From: Thermodesulfobacteriota bacterium
GTDB taxonomy: Bacteria; Desulfobacterota; DSM-4660; Desulfatiglandales; Desulfatiglandaceae
Assembly: GCA_028278625.1 (NCBI GenBank)
Contig: JANQDY010000261.1
Coordinates: forward strand, 29,876 to 93,875
Direction: 5' to 3'
DNA length: 64,000 nt
In this document: positions 31,650 to 40,412 of the stretch, piece after piece
Layout of the letters: every line of letters begins with the position of its first letter
How positions within the stretch are numbered: position 1 is the first letter of the stretch
Translations under genes and position numbers: made by a program
Notes under the pieces: generated by a model
Seen by the model: only the letters and a program-made list of their open reading frames with translations
What the model was told of the DNA's origin: nothing
The model's database searches: none

Positions 31650-33131
31650 ATGGAAGAGTTTCACCAGGTTTTTGACATCAGGAGCCGAGTTTCCGCTTCT
31701 GTGATTGATATCTTTGATACCATGCTCTCATTCGATGTGGCATTGGCTGATGACGAATCGATGGATGACAATGCCAGCCGGATTTCCGGGAGTATCGGGT
31801 TTGCCGGTGATATCGTGGGAGTGCTGAGGTTTGAAGTGAGTTCTGCATTTTCCGAGATCATGACGGCCGAGATGCTTGGGATGGAAGTGGATGAACTGGA
31901 AGGCGATGACGAAGTAAAAGATCTCCTCCTGGAATTCACCAATATGATGGCCGGAAACCTGAAATCGGCCTTTAATGACCACGGATTGCCGTGTGTCATT
32001 TCAACGCCCTCCATCACATCGGGGAGCGATTTTGACATCCAGATACTGAATATGGCGCGCTACGAGCGTCTCGACTTTCAGTGCGACAACATGGGTGAAC
32101 ACCACATTCTGGTGGAGGTGTGTGTAAAATCCCCGGACGAAACACTTTCGGAAGTCATGCAGAAGCTCACGACCGTCGATATCTCCAAATTCAAACGGCT
32201 GGACATTATTTCCACGGCCGGAGATACGCTCGTTGAGCTTTTCGATTTAATGCTCTCCATGAAGCTTGAAACCTGTGAAGCGGAGGATGAAACGGAGTAT
32301 AAGGGCGATCGTATTGTTGGATCCGTCAATTTCGCGGGAGAAGTCGTGGGTGTTCTCAGTGTTATCGCTGAGAAGAACTTTGCTCGAATTATCACGGGAA
32401 AAATGATTGACCGGCCACTGGAGGAAATCCAGGACGAAGAGGAAGTCAAGGATGCCATGGGCGAGATCAGCAATATTGTTGCCGGGAATTTGAAGAGCGG
32501 TTTCGTTGATTCGAATCTCTTTTGCGAAATCTCCCTTCCGTCCATTACGGCGGGGAATGATTTTAAGATCGAAGTTCTCAACATGGCGCGATATGAGCGT
32601 TTTTCCTTTCAGTTCTACGAACACCAGCTCTTCGTGGAAGTATGTGTGAAAATTGATGAAAGTGTCAAGGTGTCGGACAGTGTCCCGGCGGAAGCGGAGC
32701 GCCTGGTCGAAGAAACGCCGAAAGCACCGGAACCGGTGCCCGATGATGTGAGCGAACCGGATGGGACCTCTGAAGCCCAAGAGGAATATGAGTTTCCCGA
32801 TATTTCCCATGTGGATGAAACGCCCAGTACTCCGGAAAGAAAGGAAACGGGGATTGCGGACCCGAAGACGCCAAGGAACATTGATTTCATTTTGGATATT
32901 CCGGTGGAACTCTCCGTTGAACTGGGCAAGACCAGGATGAAACTCCAGGACGTCCGAGAGCTTTTGCCTGGAAAGTCAGTCGTTTTCGACAACATCGAAG
33001 ATGAAAAACTGGAGATCTATGCCAACAATCAGTTGATCGCAAGAGGAGAGGTGGTCGTAGAGAAAGGGAAGTACGGCATTCGAATAACAGAGGTGGTGAG
33101 CCGCCTTGAGCGGATCAAAAAGCTGAAATAG
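31650..33131 (+). CDS. CheX-CheX-FliN fusion (FliY-like switch phosphatase)
   Basis: The 493-residue protein has two CheX-like domains (about 1-160 and 175-335) and a C-terminal FliN/SpoA domain (about 412-493). Each CheX-like domain keeps the catalytic E-x-x-N signature, E95-F-T-N98 and E272-I-S-N275, followed by AGNLKS. The FliN part (IDFILDIPVELSVELGKTRM, ANNQLIARGEVVV) is closely related to the separate FliN at 54708. It should sit in the C-ring and dephosphorylate CheY-P, like FliY of Bacillus, though FliY carries CheC-type domains. The variable linker is acidic. It is directly followed by a sigma-54 activator gene two bases later. Function is inferred from domains. Confidence 0.88.
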   Translation: MEEFHQVFDIRSRVSASVIDIFDTMLSFDVALADDESMDDNASRISGSIGFAGDIVGVLRFEVSSAFSEIMTAEMLGMEVDELEGDDEVKDLLLEFTNMMAGNLKSAFNDHGLPCVISTPSITSGSDFDIQILNMARYERLDFQCDNMGEHHILVEVCVKSPDETLSEVMQKLTTVDISKFKRLDIISTAGDTLVELFDLMLSMKLETCEAEDETEYKGDRIVGSVNFAGEVVGVLSVIAEKNFARIITGKMIDRPLEEIQDEEEVKDAMGEISNIVAGNLKSGFVDSNLFCEISLPSITAGNDFKIEVLNMARYERFSFQFYEHQLFVEVCVKIDESVKVSDSVPAEAERLVEETPKAPEPVPDDVSEPDGTSEAQEEYEFPDISHVDETPSTPERKETGIADPKTPRNIDFILDIPVELSVELGKTRMKLQDVRELLPGKSVVFDNIEDEKLEIYANNQLIARGEVVVEKGKYGIRITEVVSRLERIKKLK

Positions 33132-33133
33132 AG

Positions 33134-34528
33134 ATGAATGTAACGGAACCAACGGAAAAAAATTTTGAAACGGCCCTGGCTGCAGAGGTGCTCTTTGTTG
33201 ATGATGAGGAGGAAATACGACTGGCCGTCCACGAATACCTTGCCCTGCAAGGGTATGCCGTGACCACGGTTGACAACGGACTGTCGGCTCTGGAACTGGT
33301 GAAAGAGAAAGAATTCGACGTTGTCCTGACGGATTTGAAGATGCCCAAGTTTACCGGGTTGGATCTTTTAAAAGCAATAAAGGAACATCAGCCGGATCTT
33401 GAGGTGGTTATATTGACCGGTTACGGAACCATAAAAACGGCTGTCGAGGCGTTGAAACTGGGAAGCTACGATTACATTCAAAAGCCCATCAAACTGGATC
33501 GGCTCGGGCACCTCGTGGCGCAGATTTGTGAAAAAACAAAGATAAAGAGAGAGAACTTCCTCCTTAAAAGCCGGCTGCAGGAGCGCTACCGATATGACGA
33601 TCTGATCGGCGCGAGCCCGGGCATGCAACAGATCTACGAGATTATCGCCAGAATCAGCGAAAACGAGTCAACGGTCTTAATCCAGGGTGAAAGCGGTACG
33701 GGCAAAGAGGTGGTTGCGAAAGTTGTTCAGAAAAACAGCAGCCGAAAGGATAAATCCTTTGTTTCATTGAATTGTGGTGCCATTGTAGAGGGGATATTGG
33801 AAAGTGAGCTCTTTGGACATGTGAAGGGTGCGTTTACCGGCGCCATAAAAGACAGGATAGGACTCTTTGAATCCGCAAATCACGGGACCATATTTCTGGA
33901 TGAGATTTCCGAAATGCCGCAACCATTGCAGGTGAAGCTTTTAAGAGCAATTCAAGAAAAACGGATCCGACCTGTGGGCGCATCTCAAGAACTGGATGTG
34001 GATGTAAGAATTATAGCCGCAACGAACCGAAACATAAGGGAACTTCTGGATGAAGGACGCATGCGAAAGGATCTTTTTTACCGGCTGAATGTTATTTCCA
34101 TAAAGATACCGTCCTTAAGAGAACGGAAAGAAGATATTCCCCTGCTGGCAAACTACTTCATTCGAAAGTTTGAAAAGACCGACCGTCGAAGAACGGCCAT
34201 TCGAATTTCCCCCGAGGCCATGTATGCCCTTTTGGATCATCATTGGCCCGGAAATGTCCGGGAATTGGAAAATGTCATTGAGAGAGGTTTTGCCCTTGGT
34301 CAGGGGGACACCATTGAATTGTCGGACCTTCCGGCGGAGATTCGAAATGAACCGGGATTGCATCGCGATGATCAGATCTCGACACTTTCCCTTCGCGAAA
34401 ACGAAATTGCATTGATCAAGAAAGCCCTCAAAGAAACCAACGGAAAAAAGGCCCAGGCCGCAAAACTCCTTGAAATTGATGCAAGCACCCTTTATCGAAA
34501 GGTGGCCAAATATGGGATTCAACCTTAG
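33134..34528 (+). CDS. Sigma-54-dependent response regulator (NtrC family)
   Basis: The 464-residue protein has a receiver (LFVDDEEEIR; acceptor Asp in VVLTDLKMPKFTG; Lys in YIQKPIKL), an AAA+ domain with Walker A GESGTGKE, the sigma-54 contact loop GAFTGA and FLDEISEMPQ as Walker B, and a Fis-type helix-turn-helix (KAQAAKLLEIDASTLYRKV). It should activate RpoN promoters when phosphorylated. It is two bases after the CheX-FliN gene, a translational-coupling distance. It is one of three sigma-54 activators here; the input kinase is not obvious but the hybrid kinase at 2404 is one candidate. Confidence 0.93.
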   Translation: MNVTEPTEKNFETALAAEVLFVDDEEEIRLAVHEYLALQGYAVTTVDNGLSALELVKEKEFDVVLTDLKMPKFTGLDLLKAIKEHQPDLEVVILTGYGTIKTAVEALKLGSYDYIQKPIKLDRLGHLVAQICEKTKIKRENFLLKSRLQERYRYDDLIGASPGMQQIYEIIARISENESTVLIQGESGTGKEVVAKVVQKNSSRKDKSFVSLNCGAIVEGILESELFGHVKGAFTGAIKDRIGLFESANHGTIFLDEISEMPQPLQVKLLRAIQEKRIRPVGASQELDVDVRIIAATNRNIRELLDEGRMRKDLFYRLNVISIKIPSLRERKEDIPLLANYFIRKFEKTDRRRTAIRISPEAMYALLDHHWPGNVRELENVIERGFALGQGDTIELSDLPAEIRNEPGLHRDDQISTLSLRENEIALIKKALKETNGKKAQAAKLLEIDASTLYRKVAKYGIQP

Positions 34529-34696
34529 CCATTGCAAAATGCAAGAGGCATTGCAGTTTGCATTTCTTTTTTTGCGGCCTTTACGAGAATCCTTCCTAAC
34601 CCCTTTTCATCTGGGTTTTTTTCTGAAAAAGGCGGTGTTTCAAACACCCTTTGATGACCCTCGAAGGGATTTTAAAAAACTTGCATTCTGCAATGG
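34529..34696. repeat. 168-base element bounded by 17-base inverted repeats
   Basis: CCATTGCAAAATGCAAG at 34529-34545 is matched at 16 of 17 positions by the reverse complement of CTTGCATTCTGCAATGG at 34680-34696. The left arm begins at the base after the stop codon of the regulator gene. Inside are a further stem (AAATGCAA with TTGCATTT, followed by CTTTTTTT) that could terminate transcription and a perfect GGTGTTTCAAACACC hairpin at 34634-34648. It could be a miniature inverted-repeat element or a structured RNA closed by a long stem. No coding frame is evident. Confidence 0.6.
34536..34575 (+). terminator. Possible intrinsic terminator after the NtrC-like gene
   Basis: AAATGCAA near 34538-34545 pairs with TTGCATTT near 34558-34565, and a run of seven T residues follows. 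The stem is AT-rich, so termination may be weak. It lies directly after the stop at 34528 inside the inverted-repeat element. Confidence 0.4.
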
Positions 34697-34883
34697 GTCT
34701 TTCGTTGCTGATTGCCCCATTGTTCTGGCATGAATTCCTGTGTCTTATTTAACCGATTGATTTTAAGATATAAATTGATTTCTTCTTGGATTTTTTTTCG
34801 ATGGTACGATATTTGCATTTTGACTGGCCAAAGATAGAGAGAAGACTTGATGTATCAATGACAGTGGCCGGGAGGGATTAAAA
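34697..34883. other. Leader region of the FleQ-like gene
   Basis: With the preceding repeat element this completes the 355-base gap. It holds the sigma-54 promoter at 34802-34817 and the leader of the next gene, with its GGAGGG ribosome binding site at 34871-34876. Nothing else is recognised. Confidence 0.55.
34802..34817 (+). promoter_or_regulatory. Sigma-54 promoter for the FleQ-like regulator gene
   Basis: TGGTACGATATTTGCA has GG and GC ten bases apart and a perfect TTGCA box; the only -24 change is T for C. The start point would be near 34828, 56 bases before the TTG start at 34884. A sigma-54 activator expressed from a sigma-54 promoter implies a feed-forward or autoregulated step. Confidence 0.7.
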
Positions 34884-35948
34884 TTGTCGAATTCAGCCGC
34901 TCGAGAAACCTGCAATGAAACGAGTAACTCCAAGGTCATCGGCCGTTTGGGAAGCCATGACCAGCCGAGTTTTGCGAAACACGACGGGATCATTGGAGAA
35001 CACCCGAAGATGCACCAGATTTTCAAACTGGTGCGGAGAGTGGCAAGAAGCGACAGCACGGTTATTATTAACGGTGAGAGCGGGTCCGGAAAAGGATTGA
35101 TTGCCAGAGCGATCCATAGAAATTCAAAGCGCAGAGACAAGCCTTTCATCACGATCAACTGCGGGGCGATTCCCGAAAACCTTCTGGAAAGTGAACTCTT
35201 CGGCCATGTAAGAGGCGCGTTTACCGGTGCCACAAATTCAAAAACAGGCAAATTCGAACTTGCCAAAGGGGGCACCGTTTTCCTGGATGAGATCGGTGAC
35301 ATGTCACCCAGCCTTCAGGTGAAAATACTGAGGGTATTGGAGGAAAGGGAATTCGAGCAGGTGGGTGGTGTCAAAACCCTGTGTGCCGATGTGCGAATCC
35401 TGGCAGCGACCCACCGCAATCTGCAACAACTTGTGGAAGAGAACACCTTCAGGGAGGATCTCTATTATCGGCTCAATGTGATTCCGGTGGAGGTTCCCCC
35501 TTTGAAAGAGCGCAAATCAGACATCCCCTTTCTCGCATCTCATTTCTTGACGGAATTCAACGAAAAGAGCGCAGCCGAAGTTAATGGTTTCTCGACCGAT
35601 GCCATGCATCTGCTGAAGCAATATGACTGGCCGGGCAATGTGAGAGAGCTGAGGAACATCGTCGAAAGGCTGGTCGTTTTGAAAGGAGAGGGGATTGTCG
35701 AGCCCCAAGACCTTCCCAAGAACATCAAAGGAAATTGTGACAATGCTGTTCCGGCCCCCTCGGTGGAAATCTCAGAGGAAGGGATTAACCTGAACACGGC
35801 CGTTACCGAATTTGAGAAGCGGCTGATTCTTGAATCGCTCAATCAGACCAATTGGATCAAAAACAAAGCCGCCAAACTCCTAAGCCTCAACCGTACCACC
35901 CTTGTGGAGAAGATCAAACGATACAAGCTGCAGCCTGTGGCCGTTTGA
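34884..35948 (+). CDS. Sigma-54 activator, FleQ/FlrA-like, without receiver domain
   Basis: The 354-residue protein consists of a short N-terminus, an AAA+ domain and a Fis-type helix-turn-helix. Walker A is GESGSGKG (usual GESGTGKE), GAFTGA is intact and Walker B is [10 protein letters not shown]. The helix-turn-helix [20 protein letters not shown] matches the RTTLVEK(M/I) signature of FleQ/FlrA master regulators. The N-terminal FleQ domain is absent, so the usual length of about 480 residues is cut to 354; it may be unregulated, or regulated by c-di-GMP or FlhG through the AAA+ domain. It uses a TTG start with GGAGGG eight bases upstream. Likely controls the downstream flagellar operons. 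Confidence 0.85.
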   Translation: MSNSAARETCNETSNSKVIGRLGSHDQPSFAKHDGIIGEHPKMHQIFKLVRRVARSDSTVIINGESGSGKGLIARAIHRNSKRRDKPFITINCGAIPENLLESELFGHVRGAFTGATNSKTGKFELAKGGTVFLDEIGDMSPSLQVKILRVLEEREFEQVGGVKTLCADVRILAATHRNLQQLVEENTFREDLYYRLNVIPVEVPPLKERKSDIPFLASHFLTEFNEKSAAEVNGFSTDAMHLLKQYDWPGNVRELRNIVERLVVLKGEGIVEPQDLPKNIKGNCDNAVPAPSVEISEEGINLNTAVTEFEKRLILESLNQTNWIKNKAAKLLSLNRTTLVEKIKRYKLQPVAV

Positions 35949-36098
35949 TTTCCCACCAAAGACCCGTTTTACCATCACGTCAAATCCATGACACCGGGGA
36001 AATCAGTTGACACGCCGTCCTCCCCGGACCCATCTCTTCCGGTCAAATAAATTCCATATTTTCTGATACTTATCCATGTTAACGCTTTGCTCGATTTG

Positions 36099-36114
36099 CG
36101 GCATGTTTCTTGCT
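36099..36114 (+). promoter_or_regulatory. Sigma-54 promoter for the flrC-flgBC-fli operon
   Basis: CGGCATGTTTCTTGCT has GG and GC exactly ten bases apart and TTGC intact. The start point would be near 36125, 56 bases before the ATG at 36181. It would drive the regulator and the flgB to fliJ genes that follow with short gaps. Confidence 0.7.
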
Positions 36115-36180
36115 TAATCATTTGGCAATTCAGGCCCATCGCCTCAAGGTATATTGTAACTATCTGAATTTATTTTTTAA

Positions 36181-37560
36181 ATGATGAACACACAAGAAAA
36201 CCAAAACCGAGTGGGACCCATTCCCATATTACTGGTTGACGGTCAACCTGAAATGCGTGAGCGGTTCTCTCATTTGCTAGGTGCCGGCGGATACGATGTT
36301 GTTGCGGTTTCCAGCGGTGCGGAGGCGTTGGAAAGACTCGGTGAAAAGGAATTCGGGCTTGTCATTTCAGATGTCAATACTCCCAACATGGATGGGATTG
36401 CGGTGTTGGAGAACTTAAGACAACTGGCCCCAAAAACGCCGGTCATTATAACGGAATCAAAGGGAAGCATTGAAAATGCGGTCAGGGCAATGCAATGCGG
36501 GGCCTCGGACTATATCCTGAAACCCATATCTCCCGACACCCTGAATCTGGCCGTAAAAAGGGCCGTAAGCGGTTCAAACGGCAGGCAAGGGAAGAGCGTC
36601 AGTGACCGGAAAACTTCAGGGAAGGGCCAAGTCATTACCCAGAGTTCAAGGATGATGCAGGTCTTGAGGATTGCCAAAAAGGTGGCGCCCAGCAATGCCA
36701 CCATATTGATTCAGGGGGAGAGCGGCACGGGAAAAGAAGTTCTGGCATCGTTCATCCATTTTCATAGCCAGCGAAAACAGAATCCCTATGTTGCGGTGAA
36801 CTGTGCGTCACTCCCTGAAAACCTGGCCGAGAGCGAACTTTTTGGCCACGAAAAGGGCGCCTTTACCGGGGCTGTCACTCGAAAACAAGGAAAATTTGAA
36901 CTGGCAAATCATGGCACCATCGTTCTGGATGAAATCAGCGAGATGCCCTTTCAGACCCAGGCAAAGCTGCTTCGAATCATTCAGGAGAGGGTGCTGGATC
37001 GGGTGGGTGGCGGCAAGCCGATTCCGGTTCAGGTGAGGATTATTGCCATCAGTAATGTGGATCTTAAGCAGGCGGTGCAGGAGGGTAGATTCAGGGAAGA
37101 TCTCTTTTTTAGAATCAATGTGATTCCCCTTGAAATACCGCCTCTGAGAGAGAGGAAGGAAGATATTCCGTTACTGGTGGATCACTTTTTGAGAAAGTAC
37201 CTGGGTGAAAGCGGCAAAAAAGTCATGACACTTTCGGATAGTGCCCTTTCAACCTTGATGGGACTCGATTGGCCGGGGAATGTGAGAGAACTGGAAAACA
37301 TCATTTATCGCGCCATGCTCCTGGCAGAAGGAGAAATCATTCTGCCGGATCACCTGATCTTATCCGATAATGCGGTGGAAACAACGCATGCGGAAACCAT
37401 CGGTGTCGGTCTATCCGTTAGAGAAATGGAACGAAGACTGATTTTTGCCACATTGGACAAACTGGACAACAACCGGACTCATGCAGCTGAAATGTTAGGG
37501 ATCAGCATCAGAACGTTACGCAACAAACTCAAAGAATACAAAGAAGAATGCAAGAAGTGA
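36181..37560 (+). CDS. Sigma-54-dependent regulator, FlrC/FleR-like
   Basis: The 459-residue protein has a receiver, an AAA+ domain (GESGTGKE, GAFTGA, VLDEISEMPF) and a Fis-type helix-turn-helix (RTHAAEMLGISIRTLRNKLK) of the FlrC/FleR type. The acceptor Asp is kept in LVISDVNTPNMDG and Lys in YILKPIS, but the metal-binding pair reads LLVDGQP, with Gly where the second acid is expected, so phosphorylation may be altered. It is followed 36 bases later by flgB, fitting a class III activator that controls basal-body and hook genes. A sigma-54 promoter precedes it. Confidence 0.9.
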   Translation: MMNTQENQNRVGPIPILLVDGQPEMRERFSHLLGAGGYDVVAVSSGAEALERLGEKEFGLVISDVNTPNMDGIAVLENLRQLAPKTPVIITESKGSIENAVRAMQCGASDYILKPISPDTLNLAVKRAVSGSNGRQGKSVSDRKTSGKGQVITQSSRMMQVLRIAKKVAPSNATILIQGESGTGKEVLASFIHFHSQRKQNPYVAVNCASLPENLAESELFGHEKGAFTGAVTRKQGKFELANHGTIVLDEISEMPFQTQAKLLRIIQERVLDRVGGGKPIPVQVRIIAISNVDLKQAVQEGRFREDLFFRINVIPLEIPPLRERKEDIPLLVDHFLRKYLGESGKKVMTLSDSALSTLMGLDWPGNVRELENIIYRAMLLAEGEIILPDHLILSDNAVETTHAETIGVGLSVREMERRLIFATLDKLDNNRTHAAEMLGISIRTLRNKLKEYKEECKK

Positions 37561-37596
37561 GAACCGGCGCAATGGAAACGGGTGGGAGGTGAATAA

Positions 37597-38013
37597 ATGG
37601 AATCGCAAGGCGTCTTCAAGGGGACCTTCAATACGATAGAACGGGCCATGGATCTTCGCAGTACCAAACATAATGTGGTGATGAGCAATATTGCCAATAT
37701 GGATACCCCAAATTACAAGGCTTTTGACGTGGTCATTGAAGAGGAAATGGAAAAGACGAAAAGCGCGACCCACGGAACCCATGTCAAAAAGACCCATCAA
37801 GACCATCTTAACGGCAGGAACGGGGCTGCCGGTGAGGTACGGCCGACCCTGGAAAACACCAAACAAATGACATTGAGAAAGGACGGCAATACCGTCGATC
37901 TCGACCGGGAAATGTCGAAGCTATCGGAAAACAATTTAATGTATGATGTGCTGGCACAGATTATTTCCAAGAAATTTCAAGGACTTAAAGATGCCATCAA
38001 AGGAGGTCAGTAA
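37597..38013 (+). CDS. flgB: Flagellar proximal rod protein FlgB
   Basis: The 138-residue protein has the rod-protein N-terminal signature (MSNIANMDTPNYKAFDVV) and a C-terminal helix ending in ISKKFQGLKDAIKGGQ. FlgB forms part of the proximal rod with FlgC, FlgF and FliE in the periplasm, and is exported by the flagellar type III system without a signal peptide. GGGAGGTG precedes the ATG. It begins the core operon flgB-flgC-fliE-fliF-fliG-fliH-fliI-fliJ. Confidence 0.95.
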   Translation: MESQGVFKGTFNTIERAMDLRSTKHNVVMSNIANMDTPNYKAFDVVIEEEMEKTKSATHGTHVKKTHQDHLNGRNGAAGEVRPTLENTKQMTLRKDGNTVDLDREMSKLSENNLMYDVLAQIISKKFQGLKDAIKGGQ

Positions 38014-38015
38014 AG

Positions 38016-38453
38016 ATGAATTTTATTAATGCGCTCCGTATTGGTGCGTCAGGGCTTTCCGCGCAGCGGCTCAGAATGAATGTGACCAGCAGCAATCTGG
38101 CAAACATCAATACCACGCGAACACCCCGCGGAGGCCCTTATCGAAGAAAGGACGTGGTATTCACCGGAAAACCGCTGAATCAATCCTTTAAGGAGACCCT
38201 TCGAAACCGCATGGGCAATTCCATGTCGGAAGTCCGAGTCGATGAGATCATAGAGGACCCCAGGGAACCCCATGCAAAGTACAATCCTCACCATCCGGAC
38301 GCTGATAAGAACGGCTACGTGAAGACGCCGAATATCAACCTAATGGAGGAAATGGCCAACATGATTTCCGCTTCCAGAAGTTATGAGGCAAATGCGGCGG
38401 CCATCAAAGCGACGAAAGATATGGCTTTGAAAGCCCTGGAAATCGGGAGGTAA
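38016..38453 (+). CDS. flgC: Flagellar proximal rod protein FlgC
   Basis: The 145-residue protein shows the axial-protein N-terminus (SGLSAQRLRMNVTSSNLANI) and the C-terminal YVKTPNINLMEEMANMISAS with SRSYEANAAAIKATK. FlgC is a rod subunit beside FlgB. The start has AGGAGG eight bases upstream and lies two bases after the flgB stop. Length and motifs are normal for the family. Confidence 0.96.
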   Translation: MNFINALRIGASGLSAQRLRMNVTSSNLANINTTRTPRGGPYRRKDVVFTGKPLNQSFKETLRNRMGNSMSEVRVDEIIEDPREPHAKYNPHHPDADKNGYVKTPNINLMEEMANMISASRSYEANAAAIKATKDMALKALEIGR

Positions 38454-38454
38454 C

Positions 38455-38757
38455 ATGGAAAGAATATCCGTCAACAACCGCCTGGAATTCCCTGATTTAA
38501 AAAATGTGAAAGAAACCGCATCTCCCAAAGAGACGGGTGGTTCCTTTGCCAAAACCCTCTCTGGGGCCATTGATCAGGTAAATCAGATGAAAAACGAGGC
38601 GGACCACAAGATTCAGCAACTGGCTGAGGGGAAACATGTGGACATTCATCAGACAATGATATCCATGGAAAAGGCCAGCGTCTCTTTTCAGCTGTTAATG
38701 CAAACGCGAAACAAAGTGATTGATGCCTACAAAGAAATAATGCGGATGGGCGTTTAA
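38455..38757 (+). CDS. fliE: Flagellar hook-basal body complex protein FliE
   Basis: The 100-residue protein has the FliE pattern: SFAKTLSGAIDQVNQMKNEA, then HVDIHQTMISMEKASVSFQL and a final MQTRNKVIDAYKEIMRMGV. FliE joins the MS ring to the rod and is the first rod substrate exported. GGGAGGT precedes the ATG. It starts one base after the flgC stop region in a tight operon. Confidence 0.95.
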   Translation: MERISVNNRLEFPDLKNVKETASPKETGGSFAKTLSGAIDQVNQMKNEADHKIQQLAEGKHVDIHQTMISMEKASVSFQLLMQTRNKVIDAYKEIMRMGV

Positions 38758-38769
38758 CGGAGAATTCTC

Positions 38770-40404
38770 ATGGCCATCAACGATTTTCCCACCCAAGCAA
38801 AAAGCCTTTTTTCCTCCATTTCTGTTGCAAAGCGGGTTACGTTGATAGGATTCGTGGCTGCCAGCCTGGCGGGGTTGATCTTCATGACCTTTTGGTCAAG
38901 AAGCCCCGATTATCAATTGCTCTATTCGAATCTTTCTCCGGAAGACGGAGGCGCCATTATCAGCACCCTGAAAGAGAAGAAGATTCCCTACAAGACTTCC
39001 GGAGACGGAAACGCCATATTGATTCCCATTGAAAAGATTCACGAAACCAGGCTCGATCTTGCTTCAAAGGGGTTGCCAAGAGGGAGCGGGGTTGGATTTG
39101 AGATTTTCGATAACACAAAACTGGGGATGACCGAATTTGTGCAGAACGTCAATTACCAGAGGGCGCTGCAGGGTGAATTATCGCGGACCATAAATGGGCT
39201 TGACGAGGTTGAAAGCACGAGAGTCCACATCGTCATGCCGTCGAAGTCGTTGTTTCTGGAAGATGAAACACCTGCCTCGGCTTCCATTATCGTCAAGATT
39301 CGTCCGGGAAGGTGGTTGAAGAAACCCCAGGTGCAGGCGATTGTGCATCTTGTTTCTTCCAGCGTTTCAGGCCTTGAGCCGAAAAACATCACCATTGTAG
39401 ACAACTATGGAAAGATGTTGGCCGGCAATGAAATGGATTCACAGAATGGGTCTCCCAACTCGGACCAACTCGCTTTGCAGGAAAAAATCGAAAAGGGGAT
39501 GGAGCAGCGAATTCAGTCCATGCTGGAAAAGCCATTGGGTCCGGGAAAAGCCACGGTGAAAGTGGCTTGTGAGCTCGATTTCAAGCGGCAAGAAAGGACT
39601 GAAGAGAAGTTTTTTCCGGATAAAAACGCTGTGCGCAGCGAGCAGTTCTTTAACGAGTCTACTGGCTCCGCCACCGGACCCTCGGGCGTTCCCGGTGTAC
39701 TTTCCAACACGGCTGCGGGAGATTTGACGGGCGAAGCATCCCAGAAGGCGGGTGAAGGACAAGAGGCGTCTGATAAGCGGTTTCACAAACAGGAGCGGAC
39801 GGTCAATTACGAGATCAGCAAGGTGACCAAACATATTGTGGAACCCTTTGCCACCATCAAACGGTTGTCGGTTGCGGTCATCGTTGATGGCATTCGAAAG
39901 CCGGCGGAAAAGAAGGCGAACGGGAAAAAGGGCGGGGATGACGGAACGCAAATGGTCTATGTTCCCAGATCCGCCGAGGAGATGGAGAAACTCGAAAGAA
40001 TCGTTAAGCGGGCCGTCAATTTTGATGCCGCAAGGGGCGATGAAGTGGAAGTGGTGAATATCCCCTTTGAACCTTCCAGTCCCGTCGCAACACAAGAAGA
40101 TCAGGATGAAAAAGGGTGGATGGCCTATGTGGAAAAATACGCCCCTTCCACCAAGAGCGCACTAATGGGCCTCTTCTTTGTCCTGTTGTTTCTCTTTGTT
40201 GTGAGACCCCTGATCAGGTGGCTGACGGCCGGTCCCGCCAAAGATGGCGAAACGCTCAAGCAGCTGCCCAAGACCCTTGAAGAAATGGAAAGCGAATACG
40301 GCAGGAACCTGCCATACAGAGACAAGGCATTGGCATTGATTGACGAAAACCAGGAGCAGAATCTCTTGCTTCTGAAAGGATGGCTGAATGAAAGAGAGGC
40401 TTAG
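38770..40404 (+). CDS. fliF: Flagellar MS-ring protein FliF
   Basis: The 544-residue protein has two membrane helices, near residues 22-44 (VTLIGFVAASLAGLIFMTFW) and 460-482 (ALMGLFFVLLFLFVVRPLI), with a large periplasmic part containing the ring-building motifs (YQLLYSNLSPEDGGAIISTL; GSGVGFEIFDNTKLGMTEF; YQRALQGELSRTI). The C-terminal tail (ENQEQNLLLLKGWLNEREA) is the FliG-binding segment. FliF forms the MS ring that houses the export gate. GGAG precedes the ATG. Length is normal. Confidence 0.97.
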   Translation: MAINDFPTQAKSLFSSISVAKRVTLIGFVAASLAGLIFMTFWSRSPDYQLLYSNLSPEDGGAIISTLKEKKIPYKTSGDGNAILIPIEKIHETRLDLASKGLPRGSGVGFEIFDNTKLGMTEFVQNVNYQRALQGELSRTINGLDEVESTRVHIVMPSKSLFLEDETPASASIIVKIRPGRWLKKPQVQAIVHLVSSSVSGLEPKNITIVDNYGKMLAGNEMDSQNGSPNSDQLALQEKIEKGMEQRIQSMLEKPLGPGKATVKVACELDFKRQERTEEKFFPDKNAVRSEQFFNESTGSATGPSGVPGVLSNTAAGDLTGEASQKAGEGQEASDKRFHKQERTVNYEISKVTKHIVEPFATIKRLSVAVIVDGIRKPAEKKANGKKGGDDGTQMVYVPRSAEEMEKLERIVKRAVNFDAARGDEVEVVNIPFEPSSPVATQEDQDEKGWMAYVEKYAPSTKSALMGLFFVLLFLFVVRPLIRWLTAGPAKDGETLKQLPKTLEEMESEYGRNLPYRDKALALIDENQEQNLLLLKGWLNEREA

Positions 40405-40412
40405 AAAGGTTT

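Noticed and set aside
39439..40095. Minus-strand open frame of 218 codons within fliF
   Set aside because: Antisense shadow of a firmly identified gene.
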